A stretch of 64,000 nt of DNA from Paenibacillus mendelii (lineage in GTDB: Bacteria > Bacillota > Bacilli > Paenibacillales > Paenibacillaceae). A program made the position numbers and the translations under genes. Positions 27,357-35,046 of this stretch are shown piece after piece. How positions within the stretch are numbered: position 1 is the stretch's first letter; each line of letters begins with the position of its first letter. Where the stretch lies: contig NZ_JANHOF010000012.1 of assembly GCF_024498075.1 (NCBI RefSeq), positions 1 to 64,000 of the forward strand. The letters run 5' to 3'. Under the pieces are notes generated by a model. The model was not told where the DNA came from, did not search any database, and saw nothing but the letters and a program-made list of their open reading frames with translations.

Positions 27357-27398
27357 CAGAAAGAAGGCAGGGGCCCGGAGGCACCTGCCTTCTTTCTG
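27357..27398 (+). terminator. Long hairpin between the SIMPL gene and the sda-like gene
   Basis: A 15-bp perfect stem (CAGAAAGAAGGCAGG with CCTGCCTTCTTTCTG) around a 12-nt loop. It lies between convergent genes, 11 bp after the SIMPL stop, and probably ends transcription from both sides. T tracts are short. Confidence 0.7.
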
Positions 27399-27449
27399 TG
27401 TTCTTGTACAGGTAAATAAATAACTAGCACTGCATGAAGCAGATTGTCG

Positions 27450-27755
27450 TTAGTTTCGTTCGTGTACTTCCAAGCCGCGTTGTTGGATGGCGTGTTCAAT
27501 TAACGATATGAATTCATTAGATAAACGCATAGCCTTCGCTTCGTGATAGACCTCTACAAGGTGCGTGTCGCTCAGAGGCCGCAGCAGCAGAGATTTGTCC
27601 TGCATAGGCAAGAACAAATTCAACGCTTGTGGATCCGCAGGCGCTTCTGTCTCGTAAGGACGGTCATAGTCAGTCGAATAGTGGGCGAAGACAGGCTCGG
27701 TATTAGTAGAACGAATGAAATTACGCACATTGGCAATTGGATTCGATAGTTTCAT
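27450..27755 (-). CDS. sda: Sda-like sporulation checkpoint protein with N-terminal extension
   Basis: A 101-aa protein whose last 45 residues (about 57-101) match the antiparallel helical hairpin of Sda: LRPLSDTHLVEVYHEAKAM, then an FISLIEHAI segment like FIELIENEI of B. subtilis Sda. Sda binds the sporulation kinase KinA and blocks the phosphorelay when DNA replication is disturbed. The first 50 residues are polar and unlike known Sda. Met51 would give a protein of normal Sda size, but no SD precedes it. The start at 27755 has only a weak GGAG. Confidence 0.72.
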   Translation of the reverse strand: MKLSNPIANVRNFIRSTNTEPVFAHYSTDYDRPYETEAPADPQALNLFLPMQDKSLLLRPLSDTHLVEVYHEAKAMRLSNEFISLIEHAIQQRGLEVHERN

Positions 27756-27881
27756 AAGGGTGCAACTCCGTTAATAAGATTTCTTGAAACAGCCTAGACG
27801 CAGGTGAAACTGGAATCATTTAGTACATGATAGCATGAATATTTGAAGGAGTCGTTATGAGTTCAGCCGGGGGAATTTTTG

Positions 27882-27910
27882 TTGACAGAACTTTGTAAGT
27901 GTGTTATATA
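27882..27910 (+). promoter_or_regulatory. Strong sigma-A-like promoter without a clear downstream gene
   Basis: Consensus TTGACA (27882-27887), 17-bp spacer, TATATA (27905-27910). It points towards the 3' end of clpP on the opposite strand. A 30-codon frame with SD GGAGAGG begins at 27933. Confidence 0.6.
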
Positions 27911-27932
27911 GCGGGGCTTACTTGGAGAGGCT

Positions 27933-28025
27933 GATGAAAGAGAAAGAGCGTCAACCGTTAATAACGGTCGACGCTCTTAGGGTGGTGTCTTATAGTTTGT
28001 CGATAACTTTGTCGACCAGTCCGTA
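27933..28025 (+). CDS. Possible 30-aa peptide antisense to the clpP 3' end
   Basis: ATG at 27933 with GGAGAGG 4 bp upstream, behind the promoter at 27882-27910. The short frame starts MKEKERQPLITVDALR and runs over the clpP terminator and stop. There is no family resemblance. It may be only the start of an antisense RNA. Confidence 0.2.
27944..27978 (-). terminator. Terminator of clpP
   Basis: Outer stem AAGAGCGTC with GACGCTCTT and an inner ACCGTT/AACGGT pairing. On the minus strand it is followed by TTTCTCTTTC. Confidence 0.75.
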
Positions 28026-28571
28026 AGATGCAGCTTCAGCTGCACTCATGAAATAGTCGCGATCCGTATCCCGTTCGATCTTATCAAGCGGTTGACCGGT
28101 ACGTTCGGACAGGATTTTGTTCAGTGTATCACGCGTTTTGAGAATGTGCTTGGCGCGAATTTCAATATCGCTGGCTTGACCCTGCGCCCCGCCAAGAGGC
28201 TGATGGATCATGACTTCGCTGTTCGGGAGAGCGTATCGCTTGCCCTGTGCGCCCGCTGCGAGCAGGAATGCGCCCATGGATGCGGCTAGTCCGACGCATA
28301 TCGTGGAAACATCCGGTTTAATGAACTGCATCGTATCGAAGATGGCGAGACCTGCGGAGACTGAACCTCCAGGGCTGTTGACGTAGAGGGAAATATCCTT
28401 CTCCGGATCGTCAGCGGCAAGAAAAAGCATCTGCGCGATAATGGAGTTAGCGACCATATCATTCACCGGTGTGCCAAGAAAGATAATGCGGTCCTTCAGA
28501 AGCCGGGAATAGATGTCGTAGGCGCGCTCGCCGCGGTTGTTTTGCTCAATGACCATAGGTACGAAATTCAT
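27990..28571 (-). CDS. clpP: ATP-dependent Clp protease proteolytic subunit
   Basis: A 193-aa serine peptidase that forms the tetradecameric chamber of the ClpXP/ClpCP protease. The catalytic triad is in place: Ser98 in GLAASMGAF, His123 in MIHQPLGG, Asp172 in DRDYF. AAGGAGG precedes the ATG. Its promoter carries a CtsR operator, so it is probably induced by heat and protein damage. No chaperone gene adjoins it. Confidence 0.97.
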   Translation of the reverse strand: MNFVPMVIEQNNRGERAYDIYSRLLKDRIIFLGTPVNDMVANSIIAQMLFLAADDPEKDISLYVNSPGGSVSAGLAIFDTMQFIKPDVSTICVGLAASMGAFLLAAGAQGKRYALPNSEVMIHQPLGGAQGQASDIEIRAKHILKTRDTLNKILSERTGQPLDKIERDTDRDYFMSAAEAASYGLVDKVIDKL

Positions 28572-28653
28572 GTCTAAGTAGTCCCTCCTTAATATGTTGT
28601 GCTAATTTGGAAGCTCAGCTTCCGAAAGTAGGTGATGTGCTTCATGTATAACC

Positions 28654-28682
28654 ATCATAACGGAAAGTGAATTGAAAGTCAA
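28654..28682 (-). promoter_or_regulatory. Sigma-A promoter of clpP
   Basis: On the minus strand, TTGACT (28682-28677), 17-bp spacer, TATGAT (28659-28654). The -35 box lies inside the CtsR operator. Confidence 0.78.
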
Positions 28683-28693
28683 AGATGGTCAAA
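28677..28693 (-). promoter_or_regulatory. CtsR operator of clpP
   Basis: The plus strand reads AGTCAAAGATGGTCAAA, a full match to the direct heptad repeat RGTCAAA-NNN-RGTCAAA bound by the stress repressor CtsR. It covers the clpP -35 box, so bound repressor would block RNA polymerase. Confidence 0.88.
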
Positions 28694-28702
28694 CGTTGGG
28701 TA

Positions 28703-28727
28703 CAAAAAAACCGGCGATAGCCGGTTG
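28703..28727 (-). terminator. Terminator after tRNA-Arg
   Basis: Stem ACCGGC/GCCGGT with loop GATA. On the minus strand it is followed by seven T residues, 13 bp beyond the tRNA end. Confidence 0.85.
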
Positions 28728-28739
28728 TTAGTTGTAATA

Positions 28740-28814
28740 TGGCGCGCCCGCGAGGGATCGAACCTCGATCTCAGGCTCCGGAGGCCTACGTCGTATCCAT
28801 TGGACCACGGGCGC
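28740..28814 (-). tRNA. tRNA-Arg (anticodon CCG)
   Basis: A 75-nt cloverleaf on the minus strand with acceptor GCGCCCG/CGGGCGC, anticodon loop CTCCGGA (CCG) and encoded CCA. It is a single tRNA gene with its own terminator. Confidence 0.95.
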
Positions 28815-28927
28815 AAAAGCGATAGCGAGGATTAGTATATCTAATTTTCGGGGAAAAAGCAATATGGGTTTAAAAAATAATTTTGTGTAAATGGTGTCGG
28901 CAAACGGTTTCATAGGCAAAACCCTTC

Positions 28928-28956
28928 TTGCCCCGCGTCCAGCTTTGGAGTACAAT
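28928..28956 (+). promoter_or_regulatory. Sigma-A promoter of the cggR-gapA glycolytic operon
   Basis: TTGCCC (28928-28933), 17-bp spacer, TACAAT (28951-28956), immediately followed by the CggR operator. Confidence 0.75.
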
Positions 28957-28961
28957 AGCAG

Positions 28962-28997
28962 TGGGACTAAAAAAGCTTACGCGGGACGCATTGTGTC
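28962..28997 (+). promoter_or_regulatory. CggR operator
   Basis: Two half operators in the arrangement known from B. subtilis (CGGGAC-N6-TGTC, N4, CGGGAC-N6-TGTC). The distal half is complete: CGGGAC at 28982-28987 and TGTC at 28994-28997. The proximal half is TGGGAC at 28962 with AGCT in place of TGTC. It lies just after the -10 box, so CggR would block transcription from there. Confidence 0.85.
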
Positions 28998-29041
28998 CAT
29001 GGTCTACATGCTTAATTTCGGCAATGGAGTGAACGTGGAAA

Positions 29042-30094
29042 ATGCAGTCTCTCATTGAATTGCAGCAGCAGCTTGTGCCGGATATGCTCGTAGTGATGAA
29101 GAAGCGTTATTTAATTCTGCGCCAGGTTATGCTATCCGACATGATCGGACGCCGCACGCTGGCCGCATCCCTAGATATGACGGAGCGGGTATTGCGTGCG
29201 GAGACGGACTTTTTGAAGGCGCAGGGACTTCTTCATATTGATTCTGCTGGCATGCGGATTACGGAAGCGGGCAAGCGGCTTCTGGAGGATATGGAGCCGT
29301 TCTACAAAGCGATGTTCGGCTTGTCCGATCTGGAGACACGCATTCGTGACCGGTTTGGCTTAAAGCAGGTCATGATTGTGCCGGGAGACTCCGATAGCTC
29401 GCCTCATGCGAAGCGGGAGCTCGGACGTGCAGGCTGCTCGGCGCTCCGTAAGGTGATGGAGAAGGATGATGTCGTTGCCGTAACCGGTGGATCCACGCTT
29501 GCCCAGGTAGCCGGCCAGCTGACGACCCAAACCCCGCTGAAAGGGAATTGGTTCGTACCTGCAAGAGGCGGGTTAGGCGAGAGCCTCGATTACCAAGCCA
29601 ATACGATCGCATCGACGATGGCCAAGCGGACGGGCGCGCAATACAGACTGCTCCATGTGCCCGATCATTTGAGCGAAGAAGCTTACCTGTCCTTAATGCA
29701 GGAGCCGAATATCCGCGAAATCGTAGAAGTGATCCGTCATGCACGCATTGTTATCCATGGTATTGGAGACGCCTTGGTCATGGCGAGAAGAAGACGCGTC
29801 GACGGGTCGGTTATTGAAGCGTTGAATGCGGAGGGAGCACTTGCGGAAGCATTCGGTTATTATTTCGATCGGAATGGCGATGTTGTTCACCGCATGCCGA
29901 CAGCCGGACTTCGGCTCGAGGATATCACGGCAACCGAGGTGGTTATCGCGATTGCGGGCGGACGAAGCAAGGGTGAGGCGATCGCAGCCGTCATGCGCTT
30001 CGGGCATGATGACATACTCGTCACCGACGAAGCTGCAGCACTTGAGATCGCAGCTATAATCGATGAAGAAGAGAATCAAGACATGAACGCGTGA
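29042..30094 (+). CDS. cggR: Central glycolytic genes regulator CggR
   Basis: A 350-aa SorC-family repressor. The N-terminal winged HTH is around residues 25-60 (MIGRRTLAASLDMTERVLRA). The rest is the sugar-phosphate-binding domain, with the conserved VVAVTGGSTLAQVA segment and a C-terminal VVIAIAGGRSKGEAI. In B. subtilis it represses the gapA operon and is released by fructose 1,6-bisphosphate. The operator upstream and gapA downstream agree with that role. The SD is weak. Confidence 0.94.
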   Translation: MQSLIELQQQLVPDMLVVMKKRYLILRQVMLSDMIGRRTLAASLDMTERVLRAETDFLKAQGLLHIDSAGMRITEAGKRLLEDMEPFYKAMFGLSDLETRIRDRFGLKQVMIVPGDSDSSPHAKRELGRAGCSALRKVMEKDDVVAVTGGSTLAQVAGQLTTQTPLKGNWFVPARGGLGESLDYQANTIASTMAKRTGAQYRLLHVPDHLSEEAYLSLMQEPNIREIVEVIRHARIVIHGIGDALVMARRRRVDGSVIEALNAEGALAEAFGYYFDRNGDVVHRMPTAGLRLEDITATEVVIAIAGGRSKGEAIAAVMRFGHDDILVTDEAAALEIAAIIDEEENQDMNA

Positions 30095-30098
30095 TCTT

Positions 30099-30137
30099 GA
30101 CGTATGCATGCAGCCTGGCGCTGCGTACACGAACGTC
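30099..30137 (+). other. Stem-loop in the cggR-gapA intergenic region
   Basis: GACGT (30099-30103) pairs with ACGTC (30133-30137), enclosing a further GCAGC/GCTGC hairpin. In B. subtilis the cggR-gapA transcript is cut just upstream of gapA, and a stem-loop then protects gapA mRNA. A similar role is inferred. Confidence 0.5.
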
Positions 30138-30181
30138 TTGAGATAGATTTTAAAAAAATATGTTTTTAGGAGGAAATAACA

Positions 30182-31186
30182 ATGGTTAAAGTAGGTATTA
30201 ACGGATTTGGTCGCATCGGACGCAACGTATTCCGCGCAGCATTGAACAACCCAGATGTCCAAGTGGTGGCTGTAAACGACTTAACGGATACGAGCACGCT
30301 CGCTCATCTGCTTAAATATGATACAACGCACGGCAAGCTTGACGCTACTGTAGAAGCGAAAGAAGGCGCGTTGATCGTTAACGGCCGCGAAATTAAAGTA
30401 TTCGCAGAGCGCAACCCAGAGAACCTTCCTTGGGGTCAAGTAGGTGTGGAAGTCGTTGTTGAATCGACGGGTATTTTCACGGCGAAGGAGAAAGCTGAGC
30501 TTCACCTGAAGGGCGGCGCTAAGAAAGTCATCATCTCCGCACCGGCTACTAACGAAGATATCACGATCGTTATGGGCGTTAACGAAGACAAGTATGACCC
30601 ATCGGCTCACACCGTTATCTCCAACGCTTCTTGCACAACGAACTGCCTGGCGCCATTCGCAAAAGTGCTTAACGACAAATTCGGTATCGTTAAAGGCATG
30701 ATGACGACGGTTCACTCTTATACGAACGATCAATCCGTACTTGACCTGCCGCATAAGGATCTGCGCCGCGCACGTGCCGCTGCAGAGAATATCATCCCTT
30801 CGTCGACGGGCGCTGCGAAAGCTGTATCCCTCGTACTGCCTGAGCTCAAAGGCAAACTGAACGGTATGTCGATGCGCGTTCCTACACCTAACGTTTCGGT
30901 TACGGATCTCGTTGCTGAGCTGAAAGTTAACGTTACGGTTGAAGAAATCAACGGCGCTCTGAAAGATGCTGCCGAAGGCCGTCTGAAAGGCATTCTTAAC
31001 TACTCCGACGAGCCGCTTGTATCGAGCGACTACAACGGTGACCCAGCATCCTCCACGATCGATGCTCTATCGACGATGGTTGTTGAAGGCAACATGGTAA
31101 AAGTTGTTTCTTGGTATGACAATGAGTGGGGCTACTCAAACCGCGTCGTTGATCTTGCCGCTTACATCGCTTCCAAAGGTCTGTAA
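30182..31186 (+). CDS. gapA: Glyceraldehyde-3-phosphate dehydrogenase, glycolytic
   Basis: A 334-aa NAD-dependent enzyme. NAD-binding INGFGRIGRNV is at residues 6-16, the catalytic Cys151 in SNASCTTNCLAP, and the C-terminal WYDNEWGYSNRVVDL is intact. Codon use is strongly biased, as expected for a highly expressed glycolytic gene. TAGGAGG precedes the ATG. It is first of the gapA-pgk-tpiA-gpmI-eno series. Confidence 0.97.
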   Translation: MVKVGINGFGRIGRNVFRAALNNPDVQVVAVNDLTDTSTLAHLLKYDTTHGKLDATVEAKEGALIVNGREIKVFAERNPENLPWGQVGVEVVVESTGIFTAKEKAELHLKGGAKKVIISAPATNEDITIVMGVNEDKYDPSAHTVISNASCTTNCLAPFAKVLNDKFGIVKGMMTTVHSYTNDQSVLDLPHKDLRRARAAAENIIPSSTGAAKAVSLVLPELKGKLNGMSMRVPTPNVSVTDLVAELKVNVTVEEINGALKDAAEGRLKGILNYSDEPLVSSDYNGDPASSTIDALSTMVVEGNMVKVVSWYDNEWGYSNRVVDLAAYIASKGL

Positions 31187-31202
31187 TACGGACACCTACT
31201 TC

Positions 31203-31232
31203 GAAGGAGCTGCCCGTGCAGCTCCTTCTCGT
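31203..31232 (+). terminator. Hairpin between gapA and pgk
   Basis: A perfect 11-bp stem (GAAGGAGCTGC with GCAGCTCCTTC), loop CCGT. The weak T tract (TCGTT) suggests partial termination or mRNA protection, which would give more gapA than pgk message. Confidence 0.7.
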
Positions 31233-31454
31233 TGGTTGATGCGGTATAACGGCTGCTCGAAGCTTTGTTTTCACACATACAGATAAAGAACCTGCCCGGC
31301 TTGCCGAACGAGACGAGGACAGGTATGGATAGGATTAATAGTGGTGTAACGAATAGATGATTGAATGTCCAGGGAGGCCTCCGATTATCCGCGAGGATAG
31401 CGGCGCTGATCACAGCTTCTGGAGGTTCGACAAAACCAAGGAGGGTCTACATCG

Positions 31455-32636
31455 ATGAACAAGAAGAGTGTGCGCGACGTTGAAGTAAGCGGTAAGCGCG
31501 TGTTTGTGCGCGTTGACTTTAATGTGCCGCTGGAGAACGGAGCCATCACGGACGATAAGCGGATCCGCGAGACGCTGCCGACGATTAACTACTTGATCGA
31601 GAAAGGCGCTAAAGTCATACTTGCCAGCCACTTCGGCCGTCCTAAAGGTCAGGTTGTAGAGGAGCTGCGCTTGACGCCGGTTGCAGCACGTCTGTCCGAG
31701 CTTCTTGGGAAGCCGGTTATCAAGGCGGATGCGGCGATTGGTGAAGAAGTGGAAGCCCAGGCCGCTGCTCTGAACGCCGGTGATGTATTGCTGCTTGAGA
31801 ATGTGCGGTTCTACCCGGGTGAAGAGAAGAATGATTCGGAGCTTGCGCAGTCCTTCGCGAAGCTGGCGGACTTGTTCGTGAACGACGCATTCGGCGCGGC
31901 ACATCGCGCGCATGCTTCGACGGAAGGTATCGCTCACCACCTCCCTGCCGTTTCCGGTCTTCTTATGGAGAGAGAGCTGGACGTGCTTGGTAAGGCGCTC
32001 AACAATCCGGAACGTCCATTCACGGCTATTGTCGGCGGATCGAAGGTAAAGGATAAGATTGATGTCATTAACAAAATGATCGAAATCGCGGATAATATCG
32101 TGATCGGCGGCGGTCTTTCTTATACGTTCTACAAAGCGCAAGGCCATGAGATCGGTAAATCGCTTGTCGATAACGAGAAGCTGGATCTTGCCCTTGGATT
32201 CATTAACAAGGCTAAAGAGCTCGGCAAGAACTTCCTCTTGCCGGTTGATATCGTCGTAACGGATGATTTCAGCGCGAATGCCAATACGAAGATCGTGGAT
32301 ATCGACGGCATCCCGGCGGAATGGGAAGGTATCGACATCGGACCGAAGACCCGTGAGATCTACGCGGACGTGATCAAAAACTCCAAGCTGGTCGTATGGA
32401 ATGGACCGATGGGCGTATTTGAAATCGAACCGTTCTCGCATGGTACGCAAGCTGTTGCCCGCGCATGTGCGGAAACGTCCGGTTACACGGTAATCGGCGG
32501 CGGCGACTCGGCAGCGGCGGCGGAGAAGTTCGGTCTTGCGGACAAGATGGACCATATTTCCACGGGTGGCGGCGCCTCTCTTGAGTTCATGGAAGGCAAA
32601 GCGCTACCGGGCGTAGTTGCTTTGAACGATAAGTAG
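31455..32636 (+). CDS. pgk: Phosphoglycerate kinase
   Basis: A 393-aa glycolytic kinase that makes ATP from 1,3-bisphosphoglycerate. Typical segments are RVDFNVPLENG near the N-terminus, LLENVRFYPGEEKND, and the nucleotide-binding end GGGDSAAAAEKFG. AAGGAGGG precedes the ATG. It is separated from gapA by 268 bp with a hairpin. Confidence 0.97.
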   Translation: MNKKSVRDVEVSGKRVFVRVDFNVPLENGAITDDKRIRETLPTINYLIEKGAKVILASHFGRPKGQVVEELRLTPVAARLSELLGKPVIKADAAIGEEVEAQAAALNAGDVLLLENVRFYPGEEKNDSELAQSFAKLADLFVNDAFGAAHRAHASTEGIAHHLPAVSGLLMERELDVLGKALNNPERPFTAIVGGSKVKDKIDVINKMIEIADNIVIGGGLSYTFYKAQGHEIGKSLVDNEKLDLALGFINKAKELGKNFLLPVDIVVTDDFSANANTKIVDIDGIPAEWEGIDIGPKTREIYADVIKNSKLVVWNGPMGVFEIEPFSHGTQAVARACAETSGYTVIGGGDSAAAAEKFGLADKMDHISTGGGASLEFMEGKALPGVVALNDK

Positions 32637-32695
32637 TGGCATGCTGGTGAAGGCGAATTAAATTTTTCTTCAATATGTGTTAGGAGCTGAAGAAC

Positions 32696-33448
32696 ATGCG
32701 GAAACCAATTATTGCGGGTAACTGGAAAATGTTTAAAACCGTATCCGAAGCAACTGCGTTCATCGCAGCTGTGAAGGGTAAGGCGGAGGTTGAGGGCGTA
32801 GAGGCGGTTATTTGTGCGCCATACACAACGCTGCCGGCACTAGTCGAGGCGGCCAAAGGATCGGCTATCGCGATCGGTGCCCAGAACGTGCACTTCGAAG
32901 ATAACGGTGCTTTCACGGGTGAAATCAGCGGCGTTATGCTGAAGGATCTCGGCGTGAAATACGTCATTATCGGACATTCGGAGCGCCGCGCTTATTTTGC
33001 GGAGACCGATGAGATCGTGAATAAAAAGGTTCATGCGGCATTCAAGCACGGCTTGACGCCAATCGTCTGCGTGGGCGAGAAGCTAGAAGAGCGCGAAGCA
33101 GGCCAGACGAAAGACGTGTGCAAGGTGCAAACCGAAGCGGCTTTCCAAGGCTTGTCCACAGAGCAGGCGGCGGAAGTTGTTATTGCTTATGAGCCAATCT
33201 GGGCGATCGGAACAGGCAAATCCTCAACGTCTGCAGACGCGGAGGATGTTATTGCCTACATTCGCGGTATTGTGGACGGGCTGTATAACAGTGAGACAGC
33301 GAATGCGGTCCGTATTCAATACGGCGGCAGCGTGAAGCCTGGCAATATTCGCGAATATATGGGACAATCGAATATTGATGGCGCTCTTGTAGGCGGTGCA
33401 AGTCTGGAAGCGGCGTCTTATATCGAACTGGTCGAGGGGGCGAAGTAA
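32696..33448 (+). CDS. tpiA: Triose-phosphate isomerase
   Basis: A 250-aa (beta/alpha)8 enzyme that interconverts dihydroxyacetone phosphate and glyceraldehyde 3-phosphate. Lys in AGNWKM, the catalytic His in IIGHSERR, the Glu in AYEPIWAIGTGK and the C-terminal YGGSVKPGN are all present. It follows pgk by 59 bp and is one base from gpmI. Confidence 0.97.
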   Translation: MRKPIIAGNWKMFKTVSEATAFIAAVKGKAEVEGVEAVICAPYTTLPALVEAAKGSAIAIGAQNVHFEDNGAFTGEISGVMLKDLGVKYVIIGHSERRAYFAETDEIVNKKVHAAFKHGLTPIVCVGEKLEEREAGQTKDVCKVQTEAAFQGLSTEQAAEVVIAYEPIWAIGTGKSSTSADAEDVIAYIRGIVDGLYNSETANAVRIQYGGSVKPGNIREYMGQSNIDGALVGGASLEAASYIELVEGAK

Positions 33449-33449
33449 G

Positions 33450-34991
33450 ATGACGGCTCCGAAACCGGTTGCGCTTATTATTATGGACGGATTCGGCCTT
33501 CGGAACGACTTGACGGGCAATGCGGTTGCGCAAGCGTCCAAGCCGAATTACGACCGTTACATGTCGACCTTCCCACACACGACGCTGACAGCATGCGGCG
33601 AGGCGGTTGGCCTTCCGGAAGGCCAGATGGGCAATTCCGAAGTGGGCCATCTCAATATTGGCGCCGGACGGATCGTCTATCAGGACCTGACTCGGATCGG
33701 CAAATCGATCCGCGAGGGTGAGTTCTTCGACAACGAGACGCTTATTGGGGCAATTAACCATGCAAAGACGAATGGCAAGAAGCTTCATTTGTATGGTCTC
33801 CTCTCGGATGGTGGCGTACATAGCCACATTGCTCACTTGTTTGCTCTGCTTGAGCTTGCGAAGAAGCATGAGCTGACTGAGGTTTATATCCATGCTTTCC
33901 TGGATGGCCGCGATGTTGCACCGGATAGCGCGAAGGGGTATCTGGAACAGCTGCAAGCGAAGATTGAAGTGGTTGGCGTAGGGCGGATCGCGACTGTGCA
34001 AGGCCGCTACTATGCAATGGACCGCGACAAGCGATGGGAGCGGACGGAGAAATCGTACCGCGCCATGGTCTATGGCGAAGGGCCGCAATACGCCGATCCG
34101 ATTCAAGCGGTTGTGGAATCCTACGAGAAGTCGGTTTATGACGAGTTTGTCATGCCGACGGTTATCGTAGGTGCGGAAGGAAAGCCGGTCGGCCTTGTGG
34201 AATCTGAAGATGCGGTAATCTTCTTCAACTTCCGTCCGGACCGTGCCATTCAGCTGTCTCAAGTGTTTACCAATGAAGATTTTCGCGGATTCGACCGTGG
34301 CGTGAGTGCGCCGAAGAACCTGTACTTCGTCTGTCTGACGCTGTTCAGTGAAACGGTAGGCGGATTCGTTGCGTATAAACCTAAGAATCTCGATAACACG
34401 CTTGGTGAAGTGCTCGTTCAGAACAACAAGAAGCAGCTTCGCATTGCCGAGACGGAGAAGTATCCGCATGTGACCTTCTTCTTCAGCGGCGGACGAGATG
34501 TCGAGCTACCGGGTGAAACACGTATTCTGATCAGCTCGCCTAAGGTTGCGACCTACGACCTGAAGCCTGAGATGAGTGCGTATGAGGTCGCTGCAGCTGC
34601 TGTGAAAGAGATCGAGTCGGATAAGCATGATGTGATCATTCTAAACTTTGCGAATCCGGATATGGTCGGTCACTCCGGCATGCTGGAGCCGACGATCAAA
34701 GCTGTGGAAGCAACGGATGAATGTATGGGCAAGGTGGTTGACGCGGTACTTGCCAAAGGCGGCGTTTGCCTCATTACGGCGGATCACGGCAATGCCGATA
34801 TGGTTATCGACGAGCAAGGGCGCCCGTTTACTGCGCATACGACCAATCCGGTACCACTCATTGTCACGAAGGCTGGCGTTACCTTGCGCGATAATGGAAT
34901 TCTGGCAGATATTGCCCCGACGATTCTGGATCTGGCAGGTCTGTCGAAGCCGATTGAGATGACCGGTATCACGTTGATTGAGCAAGCTTGA
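33450..34991 (+). CDS. gpmI: 2,3-bisphosphoglycerate-independent phosphoglycerate mutase
   Basis: A 513-aa manganese-dependent mutase of the alkaline phosphatase superfamily. The phosphoserine site is in GQMGNSEVGHLNIGAGR, and metal ligands are seen in IIMDGFG and LITADHGNADMV. The ATG at 33450 starts one base after tpiA, with GAGGGGG upstream. An earlier in-frame ATG inside tpiA is unlikely. Confidence 0.97.
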   Translation: MTAPKPVALIIMDGFGLRNDLTGNAVAQASKPNYDRYMSTFPHTTLTACGEAVGLPEGQMGNSEVGHLNIGAGRIVYQDLTRIGKSIREGEFFDNETLIGAINHAKTNGKKLHLYGLLSDGGVHSHIAHLFALLELAKKHELTEVYIHAFLDGRDVAPDSAKGYLEQLQAKIEVVGVGRIATVQGRYYAMDRDKRWERTEKSYRAMVYGEGPQYADPIQAVVESYEKSVYDEFVMPTVIVGAEGKPVGLVESEDAVIFFNFRPDRAIQLSQVFTNEDFRGFDRGVSAPKNLYFVCLTLFSETVGGFVAYKPKNLDNTLGEVLVQNNKKQLRIAETEKYPHVTFFFSGGRDVELPGETRILISSPKVATYDLKPEMSAYEVAAAAVKEIESDKHDVIILNFANPDMVGHSGMLEPTIKAVEATDECMGKVVDAVLAKGGVCLITADHGNADMVIDEQGRPFTAHTTNPVPLIVTKAGVTLRDNGILADIAPTILDLAGLSKPIEMTGITLIEQA

Positions 34992-35046
34992 AGAAAGACG
35001 CTAAGCGATAAACAACCCATAATACAATATAAGGAGTGTTCCGTTC

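Noticed and set aside
31410..32555. A 381-codon minus-strand frame opposite pgk
   Set aside because: A shadow of pgk. Long antisense frames are common here because of codon bias in highly expressed genes. The same applies to the frames opposite gpmI and rnr.
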